Shown here in pieces: positions 1 through 7,500 of a stretch of 64,000 nt of DNA. Origin of the DNA: Streptomyces sp. NBC_00483 (GTDB lineage: Bacteria; Actinomycetota; Actinomycetes; Streptomycetales; Streptomycetaceae); assembly GCF_036013745.1 (NCBI RefSeq), contig NZ_CP107880.1:2542001-2606000 (forward strand), given 5' to 3'. Under the pieces are notes generated by a model. The model ran no database searches. It was not told the origin of the DNA and was given only the letters and a program-made list of their open reading frames with translations. Each line of letters starts with the position of its first letter. Positions within the stretch are counted from its first letter, which is position 1. Both the position numbers and the translations under genes were made by a program.

Positions 1-384
1 GGTGCAGAACCCGCACTGCATGCCGTGGCACGCGTGGAAGGCCTCCTGCACCGGGGTGAGCGGCGCGTCCGGCCGGGCCAGGCCCTCGACGGTGCGCAGT
101 TCGGCGCCTTCGCACTGCACGGCGAGCGTGAGGCAGGAGCGGACGGGCGTGCCGTCGACCAGGACGGTGCAGGCGCCGCACACGCCGTGCTCGCAGCCGA
201 CGTGCGTGCCGGTGAGGCGCAGCCGGTCGCGCAGGAAGTCGCTGAGCAGCAGCCGGGATTCGACCTGGGCGGTGACGGGTTCACCGTTCACGGTGAGGCG
301 GACCTCGTGCCAGCCGGAGGGTTCGGCGAGCGGCGGCGTCCGTACGGCCTTGGGGGTGACGGGCGTGGGTGTCGTGGCGGTCAT
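1..384 (-). CDS. (2Fe-2S)-binding subunit of a molybdenum hydroxylase (CoxS/XdhC-like), 3' end outside window
   Basis: This is the small iron-sulfur subunit of a xanthine dehydrogenase/CO dehydrogenase-type molybdenum hydroxylase; it carries electrons between the molybdopterin and FAD subunits. The visible 128 codons contain the plant-type ferredoxin cluster signature (CEHGVCGAC, then a further Cys in SCLTL) and the start of the second cluster domain (CGFCT), where the window ends. The ATG at 384 lies inside the stop of the FAD subunit gene (ATGA, 4-base overlap), so the two are translationally coupled. The large catalytic (CoxL) gene would be expected beyond position 1. A hydroxylase of this type next to a ring-oxygenase cluster suggests hydroxylation of an N-heteroaromatic or an aldehyde, but the substrate is inference. 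Confidence 0.9.
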   Translation of the reverse strand, partial: MTATTPTPVTPKAVRTPPLAEPSGWHEVRLTVNGEPVTAQVESRLLLSDFLRDRLRLTGTHVGCEHGVCGACTVLVDGTPVRSCLTLAVQCEGAELRTVEGLARPDAPLTPVQEAFHACHGMQCGFCT

Positions 385-1253
385 CGGGTGCGCTCCCATG
401 CGGTGGTGCAGGCGCGGGCGAGGAGGTGGGCGGCGGCCTCGCGGCGGTACGCGGCCGTGGCGTGGACGTCGCCGGACGGGTCGAGGTGTGCGAGGGCGGC
501 TTCGCGTGCGGCGTCGAGGGCGGCCGGTCCCGCGTCGGTGCCGGTCAGCGCCGCTTCGGCGGCGGGCAGCCGGACCGGGGTGGGGCCGACGCCGCAGAAG
601 ACGACGCGGGCGGCGCTCACGGCGGGGCCCGAGCGCTCGAGGTGGACGGCGACGCCGACCGTGGCGAAGTCGCCGTGCCGGCGGGCGAGTTCCTCGAAGG
701 CCCAGCCGCCGCGGCGGGCCGGGAACACGACCTCGGTGAGGAGTTCGTCCGGTTCCACGGCGGTCTGGAAGGTGGCGACGAAGAACTCCTCGGCCGCGAC
801 GGTGCGCTCCCCCGCCGGCCCCGCGATGACGAAACGGGCGTCCAACGCCACGGCGGCGGTGGGGAGTTCGGCGGCCGGGTCGTGGTGGACGAGGCTGCCG
901 CAGACGGTGCCGCGGGCCCGGATCTGCGGGTGTCCGATGTGACCGATCGCGGCGGCGAGCAGCGGCCAGCCTTCGCGGAGCCGGGGGTCGGCGGCCGCGG
1001 CGGACTGACGGACGGCGGCGCCGATGCGCAGCGCGCCCGACGCGTCGACGGAGAGGTCACCGAGGCCGGGGATGCGCGTGATGTCGACGAGGAGCCCGGG
1101 GCGGGCGAGCCGCATGCTCAGCATCGGGATCAGCGACTGGCCGCCGGCCACCACCTTGGGCTCGCGGTCCTCGTCGGCGAGCAGCGCGAGCGCCTCCGGG
1201 ACGGAGTGCGGCGCGCTGTAGTCGAAGGGTGTGGGTTTCAAGCCGTCTGCCAC
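381..1253 (-). CDS. FAD-binding subunit of a molybdenum hydroxylase (CoxM/XdhB-like)
   Basis: The 290-residue protein has the usual length of the medium FAD subunit of xanthine dehydrogenase/CO dehydrogenase-type enzymes. The N-terminal half shows the FAD-binding signatures (VVAGGQSLIPMLSMR around residues 36-50 and IGHPQIRARGTVCGSL around 106-121); the second half matches the CoxM C-terminal domain. It accepts electrons from the 2Fe-2S subunit and passes them to an external acceptor. It is the first gene of a minus-strand operon continuing into the CoxS-like gene with a 4-base overlap. The upstream region up to the divergent TetR-MarR gene carries an imperfect repeat array and an inverted repeat, so this operon is probably controlled by that regulator. 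Confidence 0.9.
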   Translation of the reverse strand: MADGLKPTPFDYSAPHSVPEALALLADEDREPKVVAGGQSLIPMLSMRLARPGLLVDITRIPGLGDLSVDASGALRIGAAVRQSAAAADPRLREGWPLLAAAIGHIGHPQIRARGTVCGSLVHHDPAAELPTAAVALDARFVIAGPAGERTVAAEEFFVATFQTAVEPDELLTEVVFPARRGGWAFEELARRHGDFATVGVAVHLERSGPAVSAARVVFCGVGPTPVRLPAAEAALTGTDAGPAALDAAREAALAHLDPSGDVHATAAYRREAAAHLLARACTTAWERTR

Positions 1254-1294
1254 CAGGCCTCTCGGATCGGTAGAGCGGGTACGGGTGCACCTCA

Positions 1295-1356
1295 GGCCAT
1301 GTACCTAAGGCGCCATGCATCCAAGGCCATGCACCTGGAGCCATGTACCTAAGGCC
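1295..1356. repeat. array of four imperfect 13-16 bp repeats in the coxM/regulator intergenic region
   Basis: Four variants of GGCCATGTACCTAA lie head to tail at about 1295-1308, 1309-1324, 1325-1339 and 1340-1352. The 15-mer CCATGTACCTAAGGC occurs identically at 1297 and 1341, 44 bases apart (about four helical turns). The array sits just upstream of the coxM start at 1253 and is unlike the surrounding GC-rich sequence. A regulator binding array is the simplest reading. Confidence 0.55.
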
Positions 1357-1405
1357 TGAAATGATTGATGCTGAAGTACCTTCTTGGCAAGAGGCAGCGA
1401 TAGGT

Positions 1406-1446
1406 CCGTTCAAACCAGTGTTTTCAACGACTACCGTTTTGAACGG
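1406..1446. promoter_or_regulatory. inverted repeat, probable operator of the TetR-MarR regulator
   Basis: CCGTTCAAAC at 1406-1415 is answered by GTTTTGAACGG at 1436-1446, with a further half-like GTTTTCAACG at 1420-1429 between them. The AT-rich arms sit 46 bases upstream of the regulator's probable start, where autoregulation by a TetR-type protein would be expected. The assignment to this regulator is inference. Confidence 0.5.
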
Positions 1447-1458
1447 TCGTGCAGAAAC

Positions 1459-1485
1459 TTGACCGCCCTCCGACTCGACTACTGT
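1459..1485 (+). promoter_or_regulatory. candidate promoter for a leaderless regulator transcript
   Basis: TTGACC at 1459-1464 and TACTGT at 1480-1485 (15-base spacer, shorter than ideal) precede the GTG at 1492 by the distance expected if transcription starts on the start codon. There is no purine-rich ribosome binding site before that GTG. Leaderless regulator mRNAs are common in Streptomyces. Confidence 0.4.
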
Positions 1486-1491
1486 TGCGCC

Positions 1492-2589
1492 GTGGACGGA
1501 CAGCACGAGACGCAGGAGAGGCGGCGCGGCCGCTCCCACGACCCCGCGGGGAACCGGAGGGCCGTGCTCGAAGCGGCGCGGCGACTGTTCGCGGCCCACG
1601 GGTACCAAGGCGTCGGCATCCGAGCGATCGCCACCGAGGCCGGCGTGACGCCCGGCCTCGTCATGGCGTACTTCGGATCCAAGGACGGGCTCTTCCGCGC
1701 CGTCGTCGGCGAGGGGACCGGTGTCACGGCCGCCCTGCTCGACGAGGCGGGCAACGATCCGGCCGGCCTCCCGGGGGCCCTCGCCCACTCCTACCTCGAC
1801 CGCTGGGACCGCCTCTCCGCCGAGGACCCGCTGGCCGCGCTGATCCGCTCGGCGCTCAACCACCCGCCCAGCGCACAGCAGTTGAGCGAGCTCCTGGAAC
1901 GGCTGGTGACCGGGCCCCTGCGGGGCGTACTCGGCGAGAGCCCCGAGGCGACGGCCAGGATCGGCATGATCCGCAGCGTCCTGTTCGGCGTCATCATGGA
2001 GCGCTACCTGTTCGCGCACGAGCCGGCCCGCTCGGTGCCGACGGCCGACCTGGAGCCGCTGCTCGCGGACGTACTGGCCGCGGCCATCGGCACGCCCGCG
2101 GCGGGCGCCGCCGGGCCGACGCGCCCCGAGGACTCCCCCGCCACCGACGCCGACACCCGCGCCTTCGCCGCCCTCACCGACTGCGCCGACCGCTACCGCA
2201 CCCTGATCGGCCGTGTCGTCAAGCGGCACGGCATCGGCCTCGCCGCCTTCGAGGTGCTCGCCGAGCTGAGCCGCGCCCCGGCCCCGCACCGCCGCACCAT
2301 GGGCGAGCTCGCGGCGGCGGGCGCGGTCCGGGCCGGCGGGATGACCCAGCACGCGGACCGGCTGGAGCGGGCCGGGCTCATCGAGCGGGAGCGGGACGAC
2401 CGGGACCGGCGGATCGTGTACCTGCGCCTCAGCGGGGCGGGGCGGGAGCTGGTCGACCGGGTGGCCGAGGAACGTACGGCGGTCGAGCGGGAGCTGCTCG
2501 ACGGGCTCGGGGTGGACGAGCGGCGCCAACTGCGGGTGCTGCTGGGGGCGTTGGGTGCGACCCTCGCGGACCCGCCGGACCCCGCGTGA
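1492..2589 (+). CDS. TetR-MarR fusion transcriptional regulator
   Basis: This 365-residue protein appears to join two complete regulator modules. Residues about 15-65 form a TetR-type HTH (AARRLFAAHGYQGVGIRAIA, then YFGSKDGLF), followed by a TetR-like helical ligand domain to about residue 195. After an Ala/Pro-rich linker, residues about 220-360 match a MarR winged helix: a TMGELAAAGAV recognition region, DRLERAGLIERE, then the wing DDRDRRIVYLRLSGAGRELV. TetR proteins are usually about 200 residues, so the C-terminal 150 residues are extra. GTG at 1492 was chosen because the TetR domain follows shortly and a -10 element fits leaderless transcription; the frame is open back to 1384. The gene is divergent from the molybdenum hydroxylase genes and probably controls them and perhaps the catabolic operon. 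Confidence 0.85.
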   Translation: MDGQHETQERRRGRSHDPAGNRRAVLEAARRLFAAHGYQGVGIRAIATEAGVTPGLVMAYFGSKDGLFRAVVGEGTGVTAALLDEAGNDPAGLPGALAHSYLDRWDRLSAEDPLAALIRSALNHPPSAQQLSELLERLVTGPLRGVLGESPEATARIGMIRSVLFGVIMERYLFAHEPARSVPTADLEPLLADVLAAAIGTPAAGAAGPTRPEDSPATDADTRAFAALTDCADRYRTLIGRVVKRHGIGLAAFEVLAELSRAPAPHRRTMGELAAAGAVRAGGMTQHADRLERAGLIERERDDRDRRIVYLRLSGAGRELVDRVAEERTAVERELLDGLGVDERRQLRVLLGALGATLADPPDPA

Positions 2590-2658
2590 CATCGGGCGCT
2601 CACGCGACGGCGGCGCCGGGGGCACCTGCCTCCGACGCCGCGACACCCCCACCCTCCG

Positions 2659-4041
2659 TTACGAGTTGAGCTCCTCCAGCGTCTTCCCCTTCGTCTCCAC
2701 CGCGAACAGGGCGATCACCGCGCCCACCATCGCCACGGCCGCCAACTGCGCGAAGACCAGGCCGAGTCCGCCACCCGAGCCGATGATCGCGCCGACCGTG
2801 ATCGGGCCGAGGATGACACCGAGCCGGTTCCACAGGCCGCCGAAGGCCGCGCCGGTGGCCCGGTTCCGCGTCGGGTACAGCTCCGGCGAGTAGAGATAGA
2901 GGCCCGCGTTGATCGCGTAGACGAAGAACGTCGTGCAGGACGCGAACAGGGCGACCTGGATCCCCGACGTGACCCCGACCAGGGCCAGGATCCCGAGGGT
3001 GAGCGCCGTGCCGCCGAGCGCGGCGACCAGGGCGGGGCGGCGGCCGATCCGGTCGATGAGGAGCGCGACCACGAAAGTGCCGACCAGGCCGGTGATGTTG
3101 CTGAGCAGCGTGTAGACCAGCGCGGTCGTCAGGTCGAGGCCGAAGTTCTTGGTGTAGAGCGAGGGCAGCCACGTCGAGATGCCGTGGTTGACGTAGTACG
3201 CGACGAACCACAGCCCGGACAGGACGGCGGTGCGTCGCAGATAGCGGCCGGTGAACAGGTCCCGCAGCCGGCCGCGCCCGGTCTCCGCCACGGGCGCGGG
3301 ACCGGGCTCCGGCAGCGGTTCGCCCACGGCCCGCTCGACCTCGCCCTCGATCCGGGCGATGACCTGCTCGGCCTCCTCCAGACGCCCCTGCGAGAGCAGC
3401 CACCGCGGCGACTCGGCGACCTGCTTGGGCAGCGCCACGGCGATCAGGACGGGCAGCGCGCCGAGTACGAACATCGCGCGCCAGCCCAGGTTCGGCACGA
3501 CCCACACCGCGACGAGGCTGGCCGCCGCGAGTCCGGCCGGGAAGATCATTTCGTAGAGCAGGACGAAGCGGCCGCGCTTGTCGGAGCGGGAGATCTCGTT
3601 GATGTACGTGGCCGCGACCGGGACGACGCCGCCGATGCCGAGCCCCTGGACGAACCGGAAGAGCGAGAACAGCTCGATCCCGTTGGCCATGGCGACCGCG
3701 AGGCTGGCGACGCCGGTGATCGCGACGCCCAGGGCCACCGTGCGCACCCTGCCGATCCGGTCCCCCAGCCACCCGGCGACCAGCGCGCCGAACAGCATGC
3801 CGACGGATCCCGTGGTGACCGCGAAGGTCGCCTGCCCCGTGCTCAGGTGCCAGTCCTTGATGAGGACGGGCAGCGCGGAGGCGGCCAGGAGCTGGTCGAA
3901 GGCCTCGAAGAACGTCACGGCGCCGATCAGGAAGCGCACCTTGACGTGCCAGCGGGAGTGCGGCAGCCGTTCGAGTCTGGCCGCGATCGAGCCGAGGCCC
4001 TGTTTGCCGGATTCTCCGGCTTTACCGGCCACAGTCGTCAT
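2659..4041 (-). CDS. MFS transporter (metabolite:H+ symporter / sugar-porter-like)
   Basis: The 460-residue protein has about 12 membrane segments and MFS landmarks: GWLGDRIGRVR in the first inter-helix loop, the PESPRW-like AESPRWLL after helix 6, DRIGRRP at the matching loop of the second half, and the C-terminal ETKGKTLEEL typical of sugar-porter-like and aromatic acid/benzoate symporters. It probably imports the substrate of the adjacent catabolic operon. ATG at 4041 follows AAGGA at a good distance; an in-frame extension upstream has no ribosome binding site. It is divergent from the aldehyde dehydrogenase gene across a 207-base region with two palindromes. Confidence 0.88.
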   Translation of the reverse strand: MTTVAGKAGESGKQGLGSIAARLERLPHSRWHVKVRFLIGAVTFFEAFDQLLAASALPVLIKDWHLSTGQATFAVTTGSVGMLFGALVAGWLGDRIGRVRTVALGVAITGVASLAVAMANGIELFSLFRFVQGLGIGGVVPVAATYINEISRSDKRGRFVLLYEMIFPAGLAAASLVAVWVVPNLGWRAMFVLGALPVLIAVALPKQVAESPRWLLSQGRLEEAEQVIARIEGEVERAVGEPLPEPGPAPVAETGRGRLRDLFTGRYLRRTAVLSGLWFVAYYVNHGISTWLPSLYTKNFGLDLTTALVYTLLSNITGLVGTFVVALLIDRIGRRPALVAALGGTALTLGILALVGVTSGIQVALFASCTTFFVYAINAGLYLYSPELYPTRNRATGAAFGGLWNRLGVILGPITVGAIIGSGGGLGLVFAQLAAVAMVGAVIALFAVETKGKTLEELNS

Positions 4042-4116
4042 GGAGGGGTCCTTCCGCGAGCACGCGAACACGAGGGGATTGCGGCGACAGTAGAAGCCAA
4101 CTCCTTAGCGGTCAAT

Positions 4117-4201
4117 GGTTAGGCGCTTAGGCATCTGAAGTCATGAGAAGCACGAAGCTTCCGGTGGCAGGGTCTTGCGGGAAAACATTTAAGCGCTTAG
4201 C
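4117..4201. promoter_or_regulatory. two palindromic operator candidates between the MFS gene and the catabolic operon
   Basis: GGTTAGGCGCTTAGGC (4117-4132) and TTTAAGCGCTTAGC (4188-4201) share the palindromic core TTARGCGCTTAG, 70 bases apart, in the region between the divergent MFS and aldehyde dehydrogenase genes. The AAGCGCTT centre with a middle CG resembles LacI-family operators, but no LacI gene is in the window. Two sites flanking divergent promoters suggest joint repression; the regulator is unknown. Confidence 0.55.
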
Positions 4202-4248
4202 TTTCTAGCACTTCAGCAAGTCAACTCCCGTACGCCGGAGGCTCCGCC

Positions 4249-5733
4249 GTGTCCCACCACCCCACCGAAATCCTCGTCGCGGGCCAGTGGCGACGCGGCG
4301 GCGGCGCTCCGCTGGACACCGTGAACCCCGCCACAGGACAGGTGCTCGCCACGCTGCACACCGCGTCCGCCGAGGACGTCGACGAGGCCGCGCGGGCGGC
4401 GGCAGCGGCCGCGGCGGATCCGGCCTGGCGCGAGCTTCTCCCCCACCAGCGGGCCCGGCTCCTGTACCGGATCGCGGAGCTGACCGAGGAGGCCGCCGAC
4501 GAGCTGGCCGCGACGCAGACCGCCGACACCGGCAAGACCCTCACCGAGACGAAGGCGCTCGCGCTCAGCGCTGCCGGCACCTTCCGGTACCTGGCCGCGA
4601 CCCTGGAGACCGCCGAGGAGGCGATCACGCCCTCGCGCGGCCCGTACGTCACGATGAGCGTGCACGAGCCGATCGGCGTGGTCGGGGCGATCAACCCGTG
4701 GAACTCGCCGGTCGCCAGCGACGCGCAGAAGATCGCGCCCGCCCTGGCCGCAGGGAACGCGGTGCTGCTGAAGCCGGCCGCCTGGACCCCGCTGGTCTCG
4801 CTGAAGCTCGGGCGGATCATTACCCGCGCCCTCGCCGAACTCGACCTGCCCACCGCCCTGTTGTCCGTACTCCCGGGCAGCGGACGGGTCGTCGGCGACG
4901 CCGTCGTACGGCATCCCCTCGTCGGCCGGATCGGGTTCACGGGCGGCACGGAGACCGGCCGTTCCATCGCCGAGATCGCCGCGCGCAAGCTGATCCCCGC
5001 CTCCCTCGAACTGGGCGGCAAGTCGCCGACGATCGTGCGGGCCGACGCGGACGTCGAACAGGCCCTCGCGGGCGTGATGTTCGGGATCTTCTCGTCCAGC
5101 GGGCAGTCCTGCATCGCGGGTTCTCGACTGTTCGTCCACGCGTCGCTGTACGAGTCGTTTGTCGATGAACTCGTCTCGCGGGTAGGGAAGTTGCGCGTCG
5201 GGCCCGGGACCGATCCCGACACCCAGGTCGGTCCGCTCGTGCACCAGAAGCACCGGGACTCGGTCGCCGACTACGTCGACCTCGCTCGCTCCGAGGGCGC
5301 CGAGGTGCTGTGCGGCGGCGCCGCGCCCGAGGGACCCGCGTACGAGAACGGCGCGTACTACCTGCCCACCGTCCTCGCCGGACTGCCGAACGACTCCCGC
5401 ACCTGCCAGGAGGAGATCTTCGGCCCGGTCCTGGTGGTCCTCCCCTACGACGACGAGGACGACCTCGTCCGCCAGGCCAACGACTCCGTGTACGGCCTGG
5501 CCTGCGGGATCTGGACCCGCGACCACCGCGCCGCCTGGAACCTGGCCCGCCGGATCGACGCGGGCACCGTGTGGATCAACACGTACAAGCAGTTCAGCGC
5601 GTCCACCCCGTTCAGCGGGATGAAGGACAGCGGCCTCGGCACCGAGAAGGGGCGTGACGCCATCCGCGCCTACCAACGCCAGAAGTCCCTGTACTGGGGC
5701 ACGTCCGAAGCCCCGCTCCCCTGGGCCAACTGA
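4249..5733 (+). CDS. NAD(P)+-dependent aldehyde dehydrogenase
   Basis: A 494-residue ALDH-superfamily enzyme that oxidises an aldehyde to the acid. Visible landmarks: PWNSP, KPAAWTP of the cofactor site, LELGGKS with the general base Glu254, the catalytic cysteine in SGQSC (Cys288), and EEIFGPVL. Length is normal. It is the first gene of the plus-strand catabolic operon, so it probably handles an aldehyde formed after ring cleavage or from a side chain; semialdehyde dehydrogenases of meta-cleavage pathways look like this. GTG at 4249 follows GGAGG. The upstream palindromes suggest repression in the absence of substrate. Confidence 0.92.
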   Translation: MSHHPTEILVAGQWRRGGGAPLDTVNPATGQVLATLHTASAEDVDEAARAAAAAAADPAWRELLPHQRARLLYRIAELTEEAADELAATQTADTGKTLTETKALALSAAGTFRYLAATLETAEEAITPSRGPYVTMSVHEPIGVVGAINPWNSPVASDAQKIAPALAAGNAVLLKPAAWTPLVSLKLGRIITRALAELDLPTALLSVLPGSGRVVGDAVVRHPLVGRIGFTGGTETGRSIAEIAARKLIPASLELGGKSPTIVRADADVEQALAGVMFGIFSSSGQSCIAGSRLFVHASLYESFVDELVSRVGKLRVGPGTDPDTQVGPLVHQKHRDSVADYVDLARSEGAEVLCGGAAPEGPAYENGAYYLPTVLAGLPNDSRTCQEEIFGPVLVVLPYDDEDDLVRQANDSVYGLACGIWTRDHRAAWNLARRIDAGTVWINTYKQFSASTPFSGMKDSGLGTEKGRDAIRAYQRQKSLYWGTSEAPLPWAN

Positions 5734-5755
5734 CCACGATCCAGGAGTTCCTGAG

Positions 5756-6709
5756 ATGTCCCACCCCCCGATCGCCCGGCTGCGCGCGCTGCGCTCCGTC
5801 GAACTGCTCACCCCCTCCTTCGCCGAGGCCACCGACTTCTACGAGGAGGCCTGGGGCCTGGAGGTCGTCGAGTCCGAGCACAGCGCGAGCTGGCTGCGCG
5901 GCACCGGCGAGCAGCACCACGCCCTCCAGCTCACCCGCTCCGACCGCACCGGCCTCGGCCGCCTCGTGTTCGCCGTCGCCACCCCCGCCGAGATCGACGA
6001 GGCGGCGCGCCGCCTGGAGGCCCGCGGGATCGTGCCGGTCGCGGGGCCAGGGCCGCTCGACCAGGTCGGCGGCGGCTACGGCCTCCGGTTCCACGACCAC
6101 GAGGGCCGACTCGTCGAGCTGTCCGCCGAGACCTGGGCCGTCGCGCCGCGCGGGCAGGACACGGCCGTGCCGGTCGGCGTCACGCACACCGTCCTCAACA
6201 CCCCCGACATCGACGCCGCCGTCGCCTTCTACTGCGACGTCCTCGGCCTGCGCGTGTCCGACTGGTCCGAGCACCAGATGGCGTTCCTGCGCTGCAACGC
6301 CGACCACCACTGCATCGCGTTCAACCAGGCCGAGTGGGTGTCCCTCAACCACGTGGCGTACGAGATGAGTTCGGTCGACCACTTCATGCGCGGGCTCGGC
6401 CGGCTCCGGCACCACGGGATCGTCCCGAAGTGGGGTCCCGGGCGGCACGGGCCCGGCAACAACACCTTCTCCTACTTCACCGACCCGACCGGGCTCGTCT
6501 GCGAGTACACGTCCGAGGTCGCGCAGATCGTCGAGGACCGGTGGATCGCCAAGGTGTGGCGGCGGGTGCCGGAGCTGTCCGATCTGTGGGGCACGGCGGG
6601 GGCGCCGTCGAAGGAGATCCGCTGTCACATGGCCGGTTCGCCGGAGTCCCGGGTCATCCCGGCCGGTTCGCCGGAGTCACCGGTCATTCCGGAAGGAGCA
6701 CAGAAATGA
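5756..6709 (+). CDS. VOC-superfamily extradiol ring-cleavage dioxygenase (type I)
   Basis: The 317-residue protein has two vicinal-oxygen-chelate modules, the architecture of type I extradiol (catechol 2,3-type) dioxygenases. The metal triad is in the C-terminal module: His144 (THTVLNTPD), His199 (LNHVAYE) and Glu250 (VCEYTS); GPGRHGPGNN corresponds to the conserved loop of this family. It would open a dihydroxylated ring next to one hydroxyl using O2 and Fe(II). It follows the ALDH gene by 22 bases, and its TGA overlaps the next gene's ATG (ATGA). The last 26 residues are unusual: a perfect-length 30-base tandem duplication encodes AGSPESRVIP then AGSPESPVIP, a tail not needed for the fold. 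Confidence 0.88.
   Translation: MSHPPIARLRALRSVELLTPSFAEATDFYEEAWGLEVVESEHSASWLRGTGEQHHALQLTRSDRTGLGRLVFAVATPAEIDEAARRLEARGIVPVAGPGPLDQVGGGYGLRFHDHEGRLVELSAETWAVAPRGQDTAVPVGVTHTVLNTPDIDAAVAFYCDVLGLRVSDWSEHQMAFLRCNADHHCIAFNQAEWVSLNHVAYEMSSVDHFMRGLGRLRHHGIVPKWGPGRHGPGNNTFSYFTDPTGLVCEYTSEVAQIVEDRWIAKVWRRVPELSDLWGTAGAPSKEIRCHMAGSPESRVIPAGSPESPVIPEGAQK
6631..6690 (+). repeat. two 30 bp tandem repeats inside the 3' end of the VOC dioxygenase gene
   Basis: Positions 6631-6660 and 6661-6690 are near-identical (three mismatches). The unit is in frame and gives a duplicated SPES-containing decapeptide at the protein's C terminus. The copies also cover the region just upstream of the next gene's ribosome binding site (GGAAGGAG at about 6690). 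Confidence 0.85.
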
Positions 6710-7500
6710 GCACGCTGAAGGTCGGACTCGTCGGCTGGGGCGCCATCGGCCGCGTCGTCGGCACGGCGCTCGCCCAAGGCGACGTCCAGGGAGCCGAGTT
6801 GACGTGCATCGTCGACAACCGGCCGCTCGGCGAGGCGGCGCCCGCGCCGCAGGTGACCTTCGACGAGGCCATCGACCTCTGCGACCTGATCGTCGAGGCC
6901 GCAGGTCAGGGCGTCGTACGGGAGTGGGGCGAGCACGTCCTCACCTCCGGCACCGATCTGCTCGTGGCCTCGACCGGGGCCCTCACCGACGACGAGCTCG
7001 CCAAGCGGCTGCTCGACGCCGGTCCCGGCCGGGTGTACTTCACGGGCGGCGCCGTCGGCGGCCTCGATCTGCTCCAGGCCGTGCGGGCCCTGGGGCCGAT
7101 CGAGGACGTCCGGCTCACCACCACGAAGCTGCCGTCCACCCTCGAACAGCCTTGGATGGACGAGGAGTTGCTGGGCCGCATGCGCTCGGCGACCGGCCCC
7201 GTCGAGGTCATGTCCGGCACGGCGCGCGACGTGCCGGTGAAGTTCCCCAAGTCGACGAACGTGGCCGCCTCGGTCGCCCTCGCCGTCGGCGACCTGGACG
7301 CTGTGCGGGTCGAGGTCGTCGCCGATCCGGGGGCCACCCGCACCCGGCACGTCATCGAGGCGTCCGGGGAGCACGGCGCGTACCGCTTCGAGGTCGCGCA
7401 CCGGCCCGACCCGGGCAACCCGGCGACCAGCCAGGTCGTGCCGTACGCGGTACTGCGGTCGGTGGCCGCGCTCGCCGGGCGCTCGGGGCAGATCCTGTGA
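6706..7500 (+). CDS. aspartate dehydrogenase family oxidoreductase (NadX-like)
   Basis: The 264-residue protein matches the L-aspartate dehydrogenase family: N-terminal Rossmann motif GLVGWGAIGR, then VEAAGQGVVREWGEHVL, STGALTDDELAK, TGGAVGGLDLL, FPKSTNVAASVALA and ADPGATRTRHVIEASG, which carries the family's conserved His. Known members convert L-aspartate to iminoaspartate with NAD(P)+, feeding NAD synthesis. Here the gene lies inside a catabolic operon (ATGA overlap with the dioxygenase, GTGA overlap with the hydrolase), so it more likely acts on a pathway intermediate such as an imine, amine or oxo-acid. That role is inference. Confidence 0.85.
   Translation: MSTLKVGLVGWGAIGRVVGTALAQGDVQGAELTCIVDNRPLGEAAPAPQVTFDEAIDLCDLIVEAAGQGVVREWGEHVLTSGTDLLVASTGALTDDELAKRLLDAGPGRVYFTGGAVGGLDLLQAVRALGPIEDVRLTTTKLPSTLEQPWMDEELLGRMRSATGPVEVMSGTARDVPVKFPKSTNVAASVALAVGDLDAVRVEVVADPGATRTRHVIEASGEHGAYRFEVAHRPDPGNPATSQVVPYAVLRSVAALAGRSGQIL

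Noticed and set aside
1384..1491. Upstream extension of the TetR-MarR protein (36 codons)
   Set aside because: It covers the inverted repeat and the -10 element and has no ribosome binding site; GTG at 1492 starts just before the HTH.
1057..2652. Minus-strand open frame opposite the TetR-MarR gene
   Set aside because: The plus strand encodes recognisable HTH domains; the minus frame would erase the promoter region and has no motif.
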